Shown: in pieces, positions 1 to 8,734 of the stretch
How the letters are laid out: every line of letters begins with the position of its first letter
How positions within the stretch are numbered: the first letter of the stretch is position 1
Source: Alphaproteobacteria bacterium
Lineage (GTDB): Bacteria > Pseudomonadota > Alphaproteobacteria > UBA8366
DNA: 27,701 nucleotides
Assembly (NCBI GenBank): GCA_030743445.1
Contig: JASLSL010000060.1
Location: forward strand, 1 to 27,701
Reading direction: 5' to 3'
Made by a program: the position numbers and the translations under genes
The notes under the pieces: model-generated
Database searches by the model: none
The model's input: the letters and a program-made list of their open reading frames with translations, nothing else
What the model was told of the DNA's origin: nothing

Positions 1-245
1 CCGGCCTTGAACTTCGGTTGCCGCGAAGCCGGGATCATGATGGCTTCGCCGGTGCGCGGATTGCGTCCTCGGGACGCCGCGCGATTGGCGACACTAAACG
101 TACCGAAGCCGACGAGTCGGACTTCACCACCGCCCGTAAGCTCGCCGGTGATGCTATCGAAAATAGCGTCGACGGCCCTGGCCGCGTCGGCTTTGGAAAG
201 ACCCGAACCACCTGCAACAGCAGCAACGAGATCGTTTTTGTTCAC
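1..245 (-). CDS. hupB: DNA-binding protein HU (partial, C-terminus cut by window edge)
   Basis: Histone-like protein that binds and bends DNA as a dimer and helps compact the nucleoid. The visible 81 residues start VNKNDLVAAVA and include the family signature region GFGTFSVANRAASRGRNPRTG (the beta-arm entry) followed by the PxF-type segment RQPKFKAG. Family length is about 90 residues, so only about ten are missing. The start is a GTG at 245-243, preceded about 8 nt upstream by the purine run AAGGGGGG. It lies downstream of lon on the same strand, the usual alphaproteobacterial order, with its own candidate promoter at 320-347. The family call is secure; the hupB rather than hupA symbol rests on the lon neighbourhood. 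Confidence 0.93.
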   Translation of the reverse strand, partial: MNKNDLVAAVAGGSGLSKADAARAVDAIFDSITGELTGGGEVRLVGFGTFSVANRAASRGRNPRTGEAIMIPASRQPKFKA

Positions 246-319
246 TGTGAGGACCCCCCTTCAAAATAGGGATAGAGTTGCGTTGAACCGAAATCAGTGT
301 CCGCTAAAGCACGGCGGAG

Positions 320-347
320 TTTATAGGGATTTTTTAGCCCGCGTCAA
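320..347 (-). promoter_or_regulatory. Candidate sigma-70 promoter of hupB
   Basis: On the minus strand TTGACG (347-342) is followed after 16 bp by TATAAA (325-320). This matches the housekeeping consensus at 5 of 6 bases in each hexamer. Transcription would begin near 312 and leave a leader of roughly 65 nt before the GTG of hupB. It makes hupB independent of lon transcription. This is inferred from motif and position only. Confidence 0.55.
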
Positions 348-360
348 CGCCAGAACCGCA

Positions 361-396
361 GAAATCCGCGCTTTTTTTTGTCTCAGCGCGGATTTC
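361..396. repeat. Perfect 12-bp inverted repeat between lon and hupB
   Basis: GAAATCCGCGCT (361-372) and AGCGCGGATTTC (385-396) are exact complements, separated by a 12-nt loop that contains a run of T on the plus strand (A on the minus strand). It lies 41 bp past the lon stop codon. It is probably a transcript-end hairpin of lon, but no T-run follows the stem on the lon strand, so it is not a textbook intrinsic terminator. Confidence 0.6.
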
Positions 397-436
397 CGTT
401 TACAACCAGCGATTTGCCGGGTATCGAACGGCGGGC

Positions 437-2851
437 TCAGTGGGTCGTCACCGTGCCGCTGCCGTCCTCGTCGGCGGCCGCGGGCACTGTTTTTACATCC
501 TCGTCCACGGGATCCCACTCGATCGGAGTGATCGATTCGGTCAGCGCCTGTTCGAGCACTTCGTCGAGTGTGCCGATCGACTCGATTTCCAGGTGACGTT
601 TTATATTATTGGGAATTTCCGCCAGGTCCTTGACGTTATCCCTTGGGATCAGGACCTTCTTGATCCCGCCGCGGAGTGCCGCAAGCAGCTTTTCCTTCAG
701 TCCGCCGATCGGCAACACCCGGCCGCGTAGCGTAATCTCGCCGGTCATCGCCACGTCCTTGCGCACCGGGATGCCGGTCAACACCGAGACGATCGACGTC
801 ACCATCGCCACGCCGGCCGACGGACCGTCCTTCGGCGTGGCACCCTCGGCAATATGGACGTGAATGTCGATCGATTCGAACCGGGTCGGCCTGATGCCGA
901 GCGACGGCGCCCGGCTCTTCACGTAGCTCTCGGAAGCCTGGACCGATTCCTGCATCACGTCGCCGAGCTTGCCGGTCTTGTAAATCTTGCCCTTGCCGGG
1001 AACGATCACCGACTCGATGGTCAGCAATTCGCCGCCGACTTCGGTCCAAGCGAGCCCGGTCACGACGCCGATCAGGTTCTCTTCCTCGATCTCGCCATAA
1101 CGGTGTTTCCTGACCCCAAGGAATTTCTCGAGATTGCGCGGCGTCACTTTGATCTTGTTGACGTCCGGCTTCATCAAGATTTCCTTGATCGACTTGCGCG
1201 CCAGATTGGCGATCTCGCGCTCGAGATTGCGCACCCCGGCCTCGCGCGTGTAGTAGCGGATGATGTCGCGCAACGCGCCGTCGCTCATCGACCACTCGTC
1301 TTCCTTCAGGCCGTTCTCCTTGATCTGCTTCGGCAGGAGGTGGCGCTTCGCGATCTGGATCTTCTCGTCCTCGGTGTAGCCCGGGATGCGAATGATCTCC
1401 ATGCGGTCCATCAACGCAGGCGGCATGCGAAGCGTGTTCGCGGTGGTCACGAACATCACGTCGCTGAGGTCGTAGTCGACCTCGAGATAGTGGTCGTTGA
1501 AGGTGTTGTTCTGTTCCGGGTCGAGCACCTCGAGCAAGGCCGACGTCGGATCGCCGCGCCAATCGGCGCCGAGCTTGTCGATCTCGTCGAGCAAGAACAG
1601 CGGGTTCGACGCCTTCGCCTTCTTCATGCCCTGGAGCACCTTGCCGGGCATCGAGCCGATATAGGTGCGGCGGTGACCGCGGATCTCGGCCTCGTCGCGC
1701 ACCCCGCCGAGCGACATGCGGACGAAACTGCGGCCCGTCGCCCGGGCGATCGACTTTCCGAGCGACGTCTTGCCGACGCCCGGCGGTCCGACGAGGCAAA
1801 GGATCGGCCCCTTCACCTTGCGCATCCGCTGCTGCACCGCGAGGTATTCGAGGATCCTGTCCTTGACCTTCTCGAGGCTGTAGTGGTCCTCGTCGAGCAC
1901 GACTAGCGCCGCGTTCAGGTCGCGCTTTATGCGGCTACGCTTCTTCCAGGGAATCGCCAGCAGCCAGTCGAGATAGTTGCGCACCACCGTGGACTCGGCC
2001 GACATCGGGCTCATCGCGCGTAGCTTTTTGAGTTCCGCGTGCGCCTTTTCGCGCGCCTCCTTGGAGAACTTGGTTTCCTTGATCCGGTCCTCGAGCTCGG
2101 CCAGTTCGTCGCGTCCCTCTTCGCTATCGCCGAGTTCCTTCTGGATCGCCTTGAGTTGTTCGTTGAGGTAATACTCGCGCTGGGTCTTCTCCATCTGGCG
2201 CTTGACGCGGCTGCGAATGCGCTTCTCGACCTGCATCACGCTGATCTCGCCTTCCATGAAGGAGTAAACGCGTTCGAGCCGCTCGCTGACCCGTGCGGTT
2301 TCCAGCAATTCCTGCTTTTCAGGGATTTTCAGGGTCAGGTGCTGCGCCACCGTGTCGGCGAGCTTGCCCGGGTTGTCGATCTGGTTGACCGAGATCAGGA
2401 CCTCGGAGGGCACCTTCTTGTTGAGCTTGATGTATTGCTCGAACTCGGCGATCACGGCGCGGGTTAGCGCCTCCAGCTCTTCGGCCTCGCCGACGTCATC
2501 GTCGATCAACTCCGCATGGGCCTCGAAGAACTCGTCGTTGTCGATGTAGCGCTCGATCCGGGCGCGCTGATTGCCCTCGACCAAGACCTTGACCGTGCCG
2601 TCCGGCAGCTTGAGCAGCTGAAGCACCGTGGCGATCGTACCCACGGTGAAGATATCCGCGGTCTCCGGATCGTCCTGTGCCGCGTTCTTTTGAGTCACCA
2701 GCAGAATCTGTTTGTCGTCGTTCATCACGTCTTCGAGCGCGCACACGGACTTCTCGCGCCCGACGAACAGCGGCACGATCATGTGCGGAAAGACGACGAT
2801 GTCCCTCAGTGGCAAAACGGGGAAGTTCTGGTCGCGAGTCGACTCAAACAT
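437..2851 (-). CDS. lon: ATP-dependent protease La (Lon)
   Basis: Cytoplasmic AAA+ serine protease that degrades misfolded and regulatory proteins. The 804 residues have the full architecture. An N-terminal LON substrate-binding domain covers about 1-200 and a coiled linker about 200-300. The AAA+ module has Walker A GPPGVGKT at 355-362 and a Walker B-type LLDEIDK. The C-terminal protease domain has the catalytic serine in DGPSAG (Ser678) and lysine in GGLKEK (Lys721), the same 43-residue spacing as E. coli Ser679/Lys722. I chose the ATG at 2851 (MFESTRDQN) because AAAGAGA sits just upstream; the open frame runs 15 codons further without a better start. A heat-shock-type promoter lies at 2919-2947. 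It follows clpX on the same strand. Confidence 0.97.
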   Translation of the reverse strand: MFESTRDQNFPVLPLRDIVVFPHMIVPLFVGREKSVCALEDVMNDDKQILLVTQKNAAQDDPETADIFTVGTIATVLQLLKLPDGTVKVLVEGNQRARIERYIDNDEFFEAHAELIDDDVGEAEELEALTRAVIAEFEQYIKLNKKVPSEVLISVNQIDNPGKLADTVAQHLTLKIPEKQELLETARVSERLERVYSFMEGEISVMQVEKRIRSRVKRQMEKTQREYYLNEQLKAIQKELGDSEEGRDELAELEDRIKETKFSKEAREKAHAELKKLRAMSPMSAESTVVRNYLDWLLAIPWKKRSRIKRDLNAALVVLDEDHYSLEKVKDRILEYLAVQQRMRKVKGPILCLVGPPGVGKTSLGKSIARATGRSFVRMSLGGVRDEAEIRGHRRTYIGSMPGKVLQGMKKAKASNPLFLLDEIDKLGADWRGDPTSALLEVLDPEQNNTFNDHYLEVDYDLSDVMFVTTANTLRMPPALMDRMEIIRIPGYTEDEKIQIAKRHLLPKQIKENGLKEDEWSMSDGALRDIIRYYTREAGVRNLEREIANLARKSIKEILMKPDVNKIKVTPRNLEKFLGVRKHRYGEIEEENLIGVVTGLAWTEVGGELLTIESVIVPGKGKIYKTGKLGDVMQESVQASESYVKSRAPSLGIRPTRFESIDIHVHIAEGATPKDGPSAGVAMVTSIVSVLTGIPVRKDVAMTGEITLRGRVLPIGGLKEKLLAALRGGIKKVLIPRDNVKDLAEIPNNIKRHLEIESIGTLDEVLEQALTESITPIEWDPVDEDVKTVPAAADEDGSGTVTTH

Positions 2852-2918
2852 GAAATCTCTTTCGTCTGTTGCCCGCCCGTCCCGGACGGATCGCACTGAA
2901 TAGAAGGCCCAAACCTAG

Positions 2919-2947
2919 AAATGGCCCTCGGGGTCCGGCCATTCAAG
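2919..2947 (-). promoter_or_regulatory. Candidate sigma-32 (RpoH) promoter of lon
   Basis: On the minus strand CTTGAA (2947-2942) is followed by GGCCATTTCT after 15 bp. This resembles the heat-shock consensus CTTGAA-N13-15-CCCCATNT. The hexamer pair also lies across an inverted repeat, AATGGCC/GGCCATT (2920-2926 and 2937-2943, 10-nt loop), just after the clpX stop codon. The element sits about 70 bp before the lon start. Lon is heat-inducible in many bacteria, which fits. Confidence 0.55.
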
Positions 2948-2964
2948 AGAACAACGGCGGAACG

Positions 2965-4230
<1,266 letters not shown>

Positions 4231-4326
4231 CAGGCATGCTTCCGTTCGTTGCCCAAAACTGCGCCGCAGTCAGATTAGACAATACGCCTCCCGGCCGACA
4301 AACACAAAAAACCTGCCATACAATCC

Positions 4327-4355
4327 TTGATAGAGAGTTAATTCTATCATTTCAA
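4327..4355 (-). promoter_or_regulatory. Candidate sigma-70 promoter of clpX
   Basis: Minus-strand TTGAAA (4355-4350), a 17-bp spacer, then TATCAA (4332-4327). The -35 matches the consensus at 5 of 6 bases and the -10 at 4 of 6. It falls in a locally AT-rich part of the clpP-clpX gap. The leader to the clpX ATG would be about 90 nt. Motif evidence only. Confidence 0.4.
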
Positions 4356-4406
4356 TGACTTAGATGATTTAGCCGCACAAGTGAACCGGTGTAATTCGGA
4401 ATCGCA

Positions 4407-4430
4407 ATTGCCGTGCCATCGAACGGCAAT
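4407..4430. repeat. 8-bp hairpin downstream of clpP
   Basis: ATTGCCGT (4407-4414) and ACGGCAAT (4423-4430) are exact complements around an 8-nt loop, 24 bp beyond the clpP stop codon. No T-run follows on the clpP strand, so it may stabilise the clpP transcript end rather than act as an intrinsic terminator. Confidence 0.4.
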
Positions 4431-4453
4431 CTGCCGAATCGACATTCCGGCTT

Positions 4454-5137
4454 TTACTTATCCGGCTTGTCGGCCTTCTCGGCGCTGTCGTCTCCGTTGC
4501 CGTTATCCTTCGCGTCTTCGGGCAGATCCGGCCGCTTTTCGACGATCTCGTCGACCAGGCCGAACTCCAGCGCTTCCTCGGGCGACATGAACTTGTCGCG
4601 CTCGACTGAGGCGTCGATGGTCTCGATGTCTTGGCCGGTATGTTTCATGTAGATCTCGTTGAGCCGGGCGCGCAGGTTGATAATCTCGCGCGCGTGGATC
4701 TCGATGTCCGTCGCCTGGCCCTGAAACCCGCCCGACGGCTGATGCATCATGATCCGGCTGTTCGGCAAGCAGAAACGCTTCTCCTTGGCACCAGCGGAGA
4801 GCAGCAGCGATCCCATCGAGGCGGCCTGGCCGAGGCATACGGTCGCCACATCCGGCCTGATGTACTGCATGGTGTCGTAGACCGAGAGCCCCGATGTCAC
4901 GATGCCGCCCGGCGAATTGATATAGAGCGCGATATCCTTGCTCGGGTTCTCGCTTTCCAGGTACAGCATTTGGGCCGAGATCAGGCTCGCGACATCGTCG
5001 TTGACCGCGCCGGTCAGGAACACGATGCGCTCCTTCAGCAGCCGGGAAAAGATATCGTAGGCGCGCTCGCCGCGGTTGGTCTGCTCGACCACCATCGGCA
5101 CCAGGGTGTTGTTGTAGACTTCGAATGGGTCACGCAT
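4454..5137 (-). CDS. clpP: ATP-dependent Clp protease proteolytic subunit ClpP
   Basis: Serine peptidase that forms the barrel chamber into which ClpX delivers unfolded proteins. The catalytic triad is visible: Ser107 in GQAASMGS, His132 in MMHQPSGG and Asp181 in SVERDKF. The 227 residues are longer than the approximately 200 of the core, because of an acidic, low-complexity tail after about residue 200 (PEDAKDNGNGDDSAEKADKPDK-type composition). The N-terminus MRDPFEVYNNTLVPMVVEQT is the usual pre-sequence. It lies 49 bp downstream of tig on the same strand and is probably co-transcribed with it. Confidence 0.97.
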   Translation of the reverse strand: MRDPFEVYNNTLVPMVVEQTNRGERAYDIFSRLLKERIVFLTGAVNDDVASLISAQMLYLESENPSKDIALYINSPGGIVTSGLSVYDTMQYIRPDVATVCLGQAASMGSLLLSAGAKEKRFCLPNSRIMMHQPSGGFQGQATDIEIHAREIINLRARLNEIYMKHTGQDIETIDASVERDKFMSPEEALEFGLVDEIVEKRPDLPEDAKDNGNGDDSAEKADKPDK

Positions 5138-5186
5138 TGATCAGCGTCCGTGTTGATTATCCGGCGGTCGCACTCGTACCGGCCGG

Positions 5187-6677
5187 TTATTTGTCCTTGC
5201 CCTTCGCCGCGGTCTTCCCCGCCTTGGCGTTGGATTCGGCCTTGGATTTGGATTTCGCCTTGGACTTGTCGTCCTTGTCGGCCTTGGCCGACGCCTTCGG
5301 GGATTTCTTGGCGCTTTTCTTCGTCGCGGGCTTCTTTTTGGCGTCACCAGCGTCCGGTTCTTCCGGCGGCGCGAGCAGTTCCTCGCTGGTGATCTCGCGT
5401 TCCGTGATGTCGGCCATCTCGAAGATGAAATCGACGACCTTCTCCTCGAACAAGGGAGCGCGCAGCGCCGCCATCGCCTGCTCGTTCTTCTGATAGTACT
5501 CGAGGATGTCGCGCTCGCTGCCGGGGTATTTCTGCGCTTCCTGCAAAAGCACCCGGTTGAGCTCCTCGGCGGTCACCTCGATGTTGTTCTTCTTGCCGAT
5601 CTCGGAGAGCAGCAGGCCGAGGAGGACCCTGCGGCCGGCGATTTTCTCATAGTCGGCCTTGAGCTCGTCCTCGTCCTTGTCCATTTCGTCCTGGTCGAGA
5701 CGCCCCTCGCGGCGCGCTTCCTCGAATTGCTCCCAGATCGACTTGGTTTCCGCCTCGACCATGCCCGGTGGGACCTCGAAATCGTGCATCTCGTCGAGCT
5801 TGTCGAGCAATTGCCGCTTCATCCGGCCGCGCGAGACCTGGCCGTAATCGTTTTCGATCCGCTCGCGGATGTTCTTCCTGAGGTCGTCCAGACTGTCCAG
5901 GCCGAGCGACTTCGCCAGATCGTCGTCGACCTTGGTTTCGACCGGCTCGCGGATTTCCTTCACCGTCACGTCGAACACCGCGTCCTTCCCGGCCAGCTCC
6001 TCACTCTGATAATCCGCCGGGAAGGTGACCTTGACCTGCTTGGCGTCGCCCGCGTTGGCGCCGACCAACTGATCTTCGAAGCCCGGGATGAAACGGCCGG
6101 ACCCGAGCGTCAGATTGAAATCCTTGGCGGCGCCGCCCTCGAAGATCGCGCCGTCGATCTTGCCCTCGAAGTCGAGCACCACGACATCGCCGTCCTTGGC
6201 CGGACGCGGCGTCTCGATCGGCTCCGAGCGGGCGAATTCGCCGGCCATTCCCGCGACCGCGCGATCGACCTCCTCGTCGCCGACCGGCGCGGTCAAACGT
6301 TCGAGCTCGATCCCCTTCAGATCGGCCGGCTCGATCGTCGGCATCACCTCGACGGCGATGGTGAATTCCAGGTCCTTGCCGTCCTCGAAACTGGTGACGT
6401 CGATCTTGGGCTGCATCGCCGGCTGCAGGCTGCGCTCGGCGATCGCCTGGGAGGACGTTTCGGCGACCGCGTGCTCGACCACCTCCCCGAGCACCGCCTG
6501 GCCGTAACGCTGGCGTAGTAGCGCGACCGGTACCTTGCCCGGCCGGAAGCCCGGGATGTTGACTTGGCTGTTGAGCTCTTCCAGGCGCGCGGTCACCCGG
6601 GCCTCGATTTCCTCGGCCGGCACCGTGATCGCAAACTCGCGGCTCAAGCCCTCGTTTTTCTTTTCGGTCACCTGCAT
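5187..6677 (-). CDS. tig: Trigger factor (ribosome-associated chaperone and prolyl isomerase)
   Basis: Binds the ribosome exit tunnel and shields nascent chains. The ribosome-binding signature GFRPGKVP lies near residue 45. A FKBP-type peptidyl-prolyl isomerase domain spans about 155-245 (KDGDVVVLDFEG, then GSGRFIPGFEDQLVG). The helical C-terminal chaperone domain runs to about 435. The 496 residues exceed the usual 430-450 because of a C-terminal tail of about 55 residues made almost entirely of Lys, Ala, Ser and Asp. The ATG at 6677 gives the conserved start MQVTEKK. It follows tRNA-Leu by 72 bp, with no convincing separate promoter seen between them, so the promoter at 6872-6900 may serve both. 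Confidence 0.96.
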   Translation of the reverse strand: MQVTEKKNEGLSREFAITVPAEEIEARVTARLEELNSQVNIPGFRPGKVPVALLRQRYGQAVLGEVVEHAVAETSSQAIAERSLQPAMQPKIDVTSFEDGKDLEFTIAVEVMPTIEPADLKGIELERLTAPVGDEEVDRAVAGMAGEFARSEPIETPRPAKDGDVVVLDFEGKIDGAIFEGGAAKDFNLTLGSGRFIPGFEDQLVGANAGDAKQVKVTFPADYQSEELAGKDAVFDVTVKEIREPVETKVDDDLAKSLGLDSLDDLRKNIRERIENDYGQVSRGRMKRQLLDKLDEMHDFEVPPGMVEAETKSIWEQFEEARREGRLDQDEMDKDEDELKADYEKIAGRRVLLGLLLSEIGKKNNIEVTAEELNRVLLQEAQKYPGSERDILEYYQKNEQAMAALRAPLFEEKVVDFIFEMADITEREITSEELLAPPEEPDAGDAKKKPATKKSAKKSPKASAKADKDDKSKAKSKSKAESNAKAGKTAAKGKDK

Positions 6678-6749
6678 GGGACTACTCGTTCGCCTTTAAC
6701 CGAAGCCTCGGGGTTGTTCTGCAATCGCCGGCCCGCCGCGTCGGGTGGA

Positions 6750-6834
6750 TGGTGCGGGCGGAGGGACTTGAACCCCCACGGATTTCTCCACGTGGTCCTA
6801 AACCACGCGCGTCTACCAATTCCGCCACGCCCGC
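6750..6834 (-). tRNA. tRNA-Leu (anticodon UAG)
   Basis: The minus strand folds into a class II cloverleaf. The acceptor GCGGGCG (6834-6828) pairs with CGCCCGC (6760-6754). The anticodon stem GTGGT/ACCAC holds loop TTTAGGA with anticodon TAG. There is a short variable arm and a T-loop TTCAAGT. Discriminator A is at 6753 and CCA is encoded (6752-6750). It reads CUN leucine codons. Confidence 0.96.
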
Positions 6835-6871
6835 GGAAAACGGATGACATCACCGGCCCGACGGGCGGTCC

Positions 6872-6900
6872 TGTATAAGAACAGCCGCCCCCTTGGTCAA
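6872..6900 (-). promoter_or_regulatory. Candidate promoter of tRNA-Leu and tig
   Basis: Minus-strand TTGACC (6900-6895), exactly 17 bp, then TATACA (6877-6872). Transcription would start near 6865, about 30 nt before the tRNA. The good -35, ideal spacing and position just upstream of a stable RNA support it. Confidence 0.6.
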
Positions 6901-6948
6901 GCAAACCCTAGGGCTCCGGCGCAGTCCATTTAGGTTTGGGTACAGGCC

Positions 6949-7194
6949 CTAGTCGCCGCGCTCGCGGTAGGTGTCGGTGAAGGTCGATAGCGACAGGGTA
7001 CGCGGACCGTCGAAATAGGTCACCGGGCGCTTGCTTTTGCCGAACCTGACCTCGTAGCGCACGTGGGGAATCCCGAAGCTGTCGCTCGAGACGCCGATGA
7101 CACGCGCCGTCTCCACCATGGTGTCCGCGTGGGTCCGTTGGAAGATCGAGCCCCGGCGGATGTATTCCAACGCATGCCCGCGCTTGAAGAACAT
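6949..7194 (-). CDS. Short conserved hypothetical protein
   Basis: An 81-residue basic protein starting MFFKRGHALEYIRRGS and containing VETARVIGVSSDSFGIPHVRYEV. From memory, similar short proteins (an ETA-type strand followed by D-S/A-F/Y-GIPHVR) recur in Rhodospirillales-like genomes, but I know no function. The pattern of alternating hydrophobic residues suggests a small beta-barrel. No signal peptide or membrane segment is seen. The start is uncertain: the ATG at 7194 has only a weak ribosome site, whereas a TTG at 7272 has GGGGGAG 4 nt upstream and would add 26 residues. It lies between the tRNA-Leu promoter and mcd and has a CtrA-like promoter at 7329-7363. Confidence 0.7.
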   Translation of the reverse strand: MFFKRGHALEYIRRGSIFQRTHADTMVETARVIGVSSDSFGIPHVRYEVRFGKSKRPVTYFDGPRTLSLSTFTDTYRERGD

Positions 7195-7328
7195 GCTGGA
7201 TCGTTGCCTGCCCCGAAAGCCGACGAACGCCGCCCGGGATTTGCCCGACAGAAAGATATTCTTGGCAGACAACGCGCTCCCCCGTTTTATTCTTATCGTG
7301 TGCCGCAGCCGGGATGCCGCGGACGCAC

Positions 7329-7363
7329 ATTATAATCAACTTACCCTTTTAATAATCTGTTAA
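7329..7363 (-). promoter_or_regulatory. Candidate CtrA-activated promoter of the short conserved gene
   Basis: The sequence TTAA-TAATCTG-TTAA (7349-7363) is a perfect match to the alphaproteobacterial CtrA box TTAA-N7-TTAA. On the minus strand a perfect -10 hexamer TATAAT (7334-7329) follows 14 bp later, and no good -35 is present. CtrA-activated promoters often have the box over the -35 position. The box overlaps the last codons of mcd. The -10 is outside the gene, and the next gene starts at 7272 or 7194. Confidence 0.5.
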
Positions 7364-8729
7364 CGCTGTTCGACGCAATCACTTTGCCGTCGCCGCTATA
7401 GGCCTCGTGGTTGCCTTCGATCTTATCGAGGTCGTAAAGGTAATTCACCATGATGCCGGCCGACCGCGCGAAACCCTGCTCGGAGGTATTGGCGCGCCAG
7501 CACAACCGCTCGACAAGCGCGCCATTGGTCAGGTGGAAGTTCGCCACCGGGTCGAGCGCACGGCCGCCGCGACCGGTCTCGTTCAACAGGTAGTGCGCGC
7601 AGAGCCGCATCAGCGGCTTCTCGACCAGCGCCGCACGCTCCGCGTCGCCGAGCCACGTCGAATCGTTGAGGATCGCGGCCAGCGGATCCTGGCCGTCCGC
7701 GGCCCCGGCTGCTTCGGCGAGTGCGGTCCGCTCGTCGTCGCTCAGCAGTTCCTCGCCGGCCTCGACGCGGCCGAGGAGCCAGCGGCGAAAACTCGGAACC
7801 GGCGACAACGTCGCGAAGGTCTTGAGCGATTTCAACTCGCCTATCAATACGTCGACCACCCGCTTGATCAGAAAGCCACCGAAGCTGATTCCGGCGAGCC
7901 CTTTTTGGGCATTGGAGATCGAATAGAAGATCGCGGTATCGGCCTCGACCGGATTCGCGACCGGCGCGCGCTCGTCGAGCAACTCCGCGATGTTGCCGGC
8001 AAGGCCGTTGACCAGCGCCACCTCGACGAAGATCAGCGGCTCGTCCGGCATCCGCGGATGGAAGTAGGCGAAGCACCGACGATCGGAGTCGAGCCGGTTC
8101 TTGAGGTCGTCCCAGCTTCGGATCTCATGCACCGCCTCGTACGCGATCAATTTTTCCAACAATGCCGCCGACGCGTTCCAGGTGATCCGCCGGAGATCGA
8201 GAAAACCGACGTCGAACCAGGCGCCCAGCATCTCGCGCAGGTCGTCGTCGAGCGCCCGGAAGGCCGGGTTCTTTTCCCTCAGCGACACCAGATCGGCGCG
8301 CAGGTCGACCAGGAACTTGACCCCTTCCGGCAAACCGTTGAATTGGGTCAGCAGCCTGCGCCGCGGCGGTTCCAACGTCTGGCGCAACACATTCTGGGCG
8401 CCCCTGACTTCGTGGGGACTGGCTTCGCCAAGGGCCGCGATCGCCCTTTCGACCGCCACCGGGTCGGCGTCGAATTCCTCGGCCAGAATCTTGAGGAACC
8501 GCTCGCGGCCAGTGTCGTCGAGCCCGAGGTAGCTGCGCCCCAATCCGGCGGCGCGCACCCGGGCCGAGACCTCACCGCCTTTGGCGTCGAGACAGGCCTG
8601 CATCTGCTCGTGCAGCCGGTCGATGTCGCCTTCGCCGGCGAGGTCCGCACTCGGCTCACCGGTGCTCGACCCGGCGATGTCACGCCATTTGCCGAGCAGG
8701 CGATCGAAGAAGGAGGGCTGACCGCTCAT
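7341..8729 (-). CDS. Malonyl-CoA decarboxylase
   Basis: Converts malonyl-CoA to acetyl-CoA and CO2. The 462 residues cover both family regions: an N-terminal helical part (to about 170) and a C-terminal GNAT-like catalytic part. The segment VEVALVNGLAGNIAELLDE, the motif SNAQKGLAGISFGGFLIKRV and TLSPVPSFRRWL (Ser309) are diagnostic. The second catalytic residue is His399 in FHLTNGA. Ser309 and His399 correspond to human Ser329 and His423. The ATG at 8729 lies 5 bp after the stop of the upstream nnr gene, without a strong ribosome site, suggesting translational coupling. Likely roles are recycling malonyl-CoA or using malonate; no malonate transporter or malonyl-CoA synthetase is in the window. 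Confidence 0.93.
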   Translation of the reverse strand: MSGQPSFFDRLLGKWRDIAGSSTGEPSADLAGEGDIDRLHEQMQACLDAKGGEVSARVRAAGLGRSYLGLDDTGRERFLKILAEEFDADPVAVERAIAALGEASPHEVRGAQNVLRQTLEPPRRRLLTQFNGLPEGVKFLVDLRADLVSLREKNPAFRALDDDLREMLGAWFDVGFLDLRRITWNASAALLEKLIAYEAVHEIRSWDDLKNRLDSDRRCFAYFHPRMPDEPLIFVEVALVNGLAGNIAELLDERAPVANPVEADTAIFYSISNAQKGLAGISFGGFLIKRVVDVLIGELKSLKTFATLSPVPSFRRWLLGRVEAGEELLSDDERTALAEAAGAADGQDPLAAILNDSTWLGDAERAALVEKPLMRLCAHYLLNETGRGGRALDPVANFHLTNGALVERLCWRANTSEQGFARSAGIMVNYLYDLDKIEGNHEAYSGDGKVIASNSVNRLLKG

Positions 8730-8734
8730 GGCTA

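Noticed and set aside
361..396. Classical rho-independent terminator after lon
   Set aside because: The stem is perfect but the T-run is in the loop, not after the stem on the transcribed strand, so I list it as an inverted repeat.
854..1906. Long open frame (350 codons) on the plus strand opposite lon
   Set aside because: It is the antisense of a certain lon gene in GC-rich DNA; the protein has no recognisable domain and no ribosome site supports it. The same applies to long plus-strand frames opposite clpX, tig, mcd, nnr, fabF, lpxD and galT, and to minus-strand frames opposite queG, the aminotransferase and glnA.
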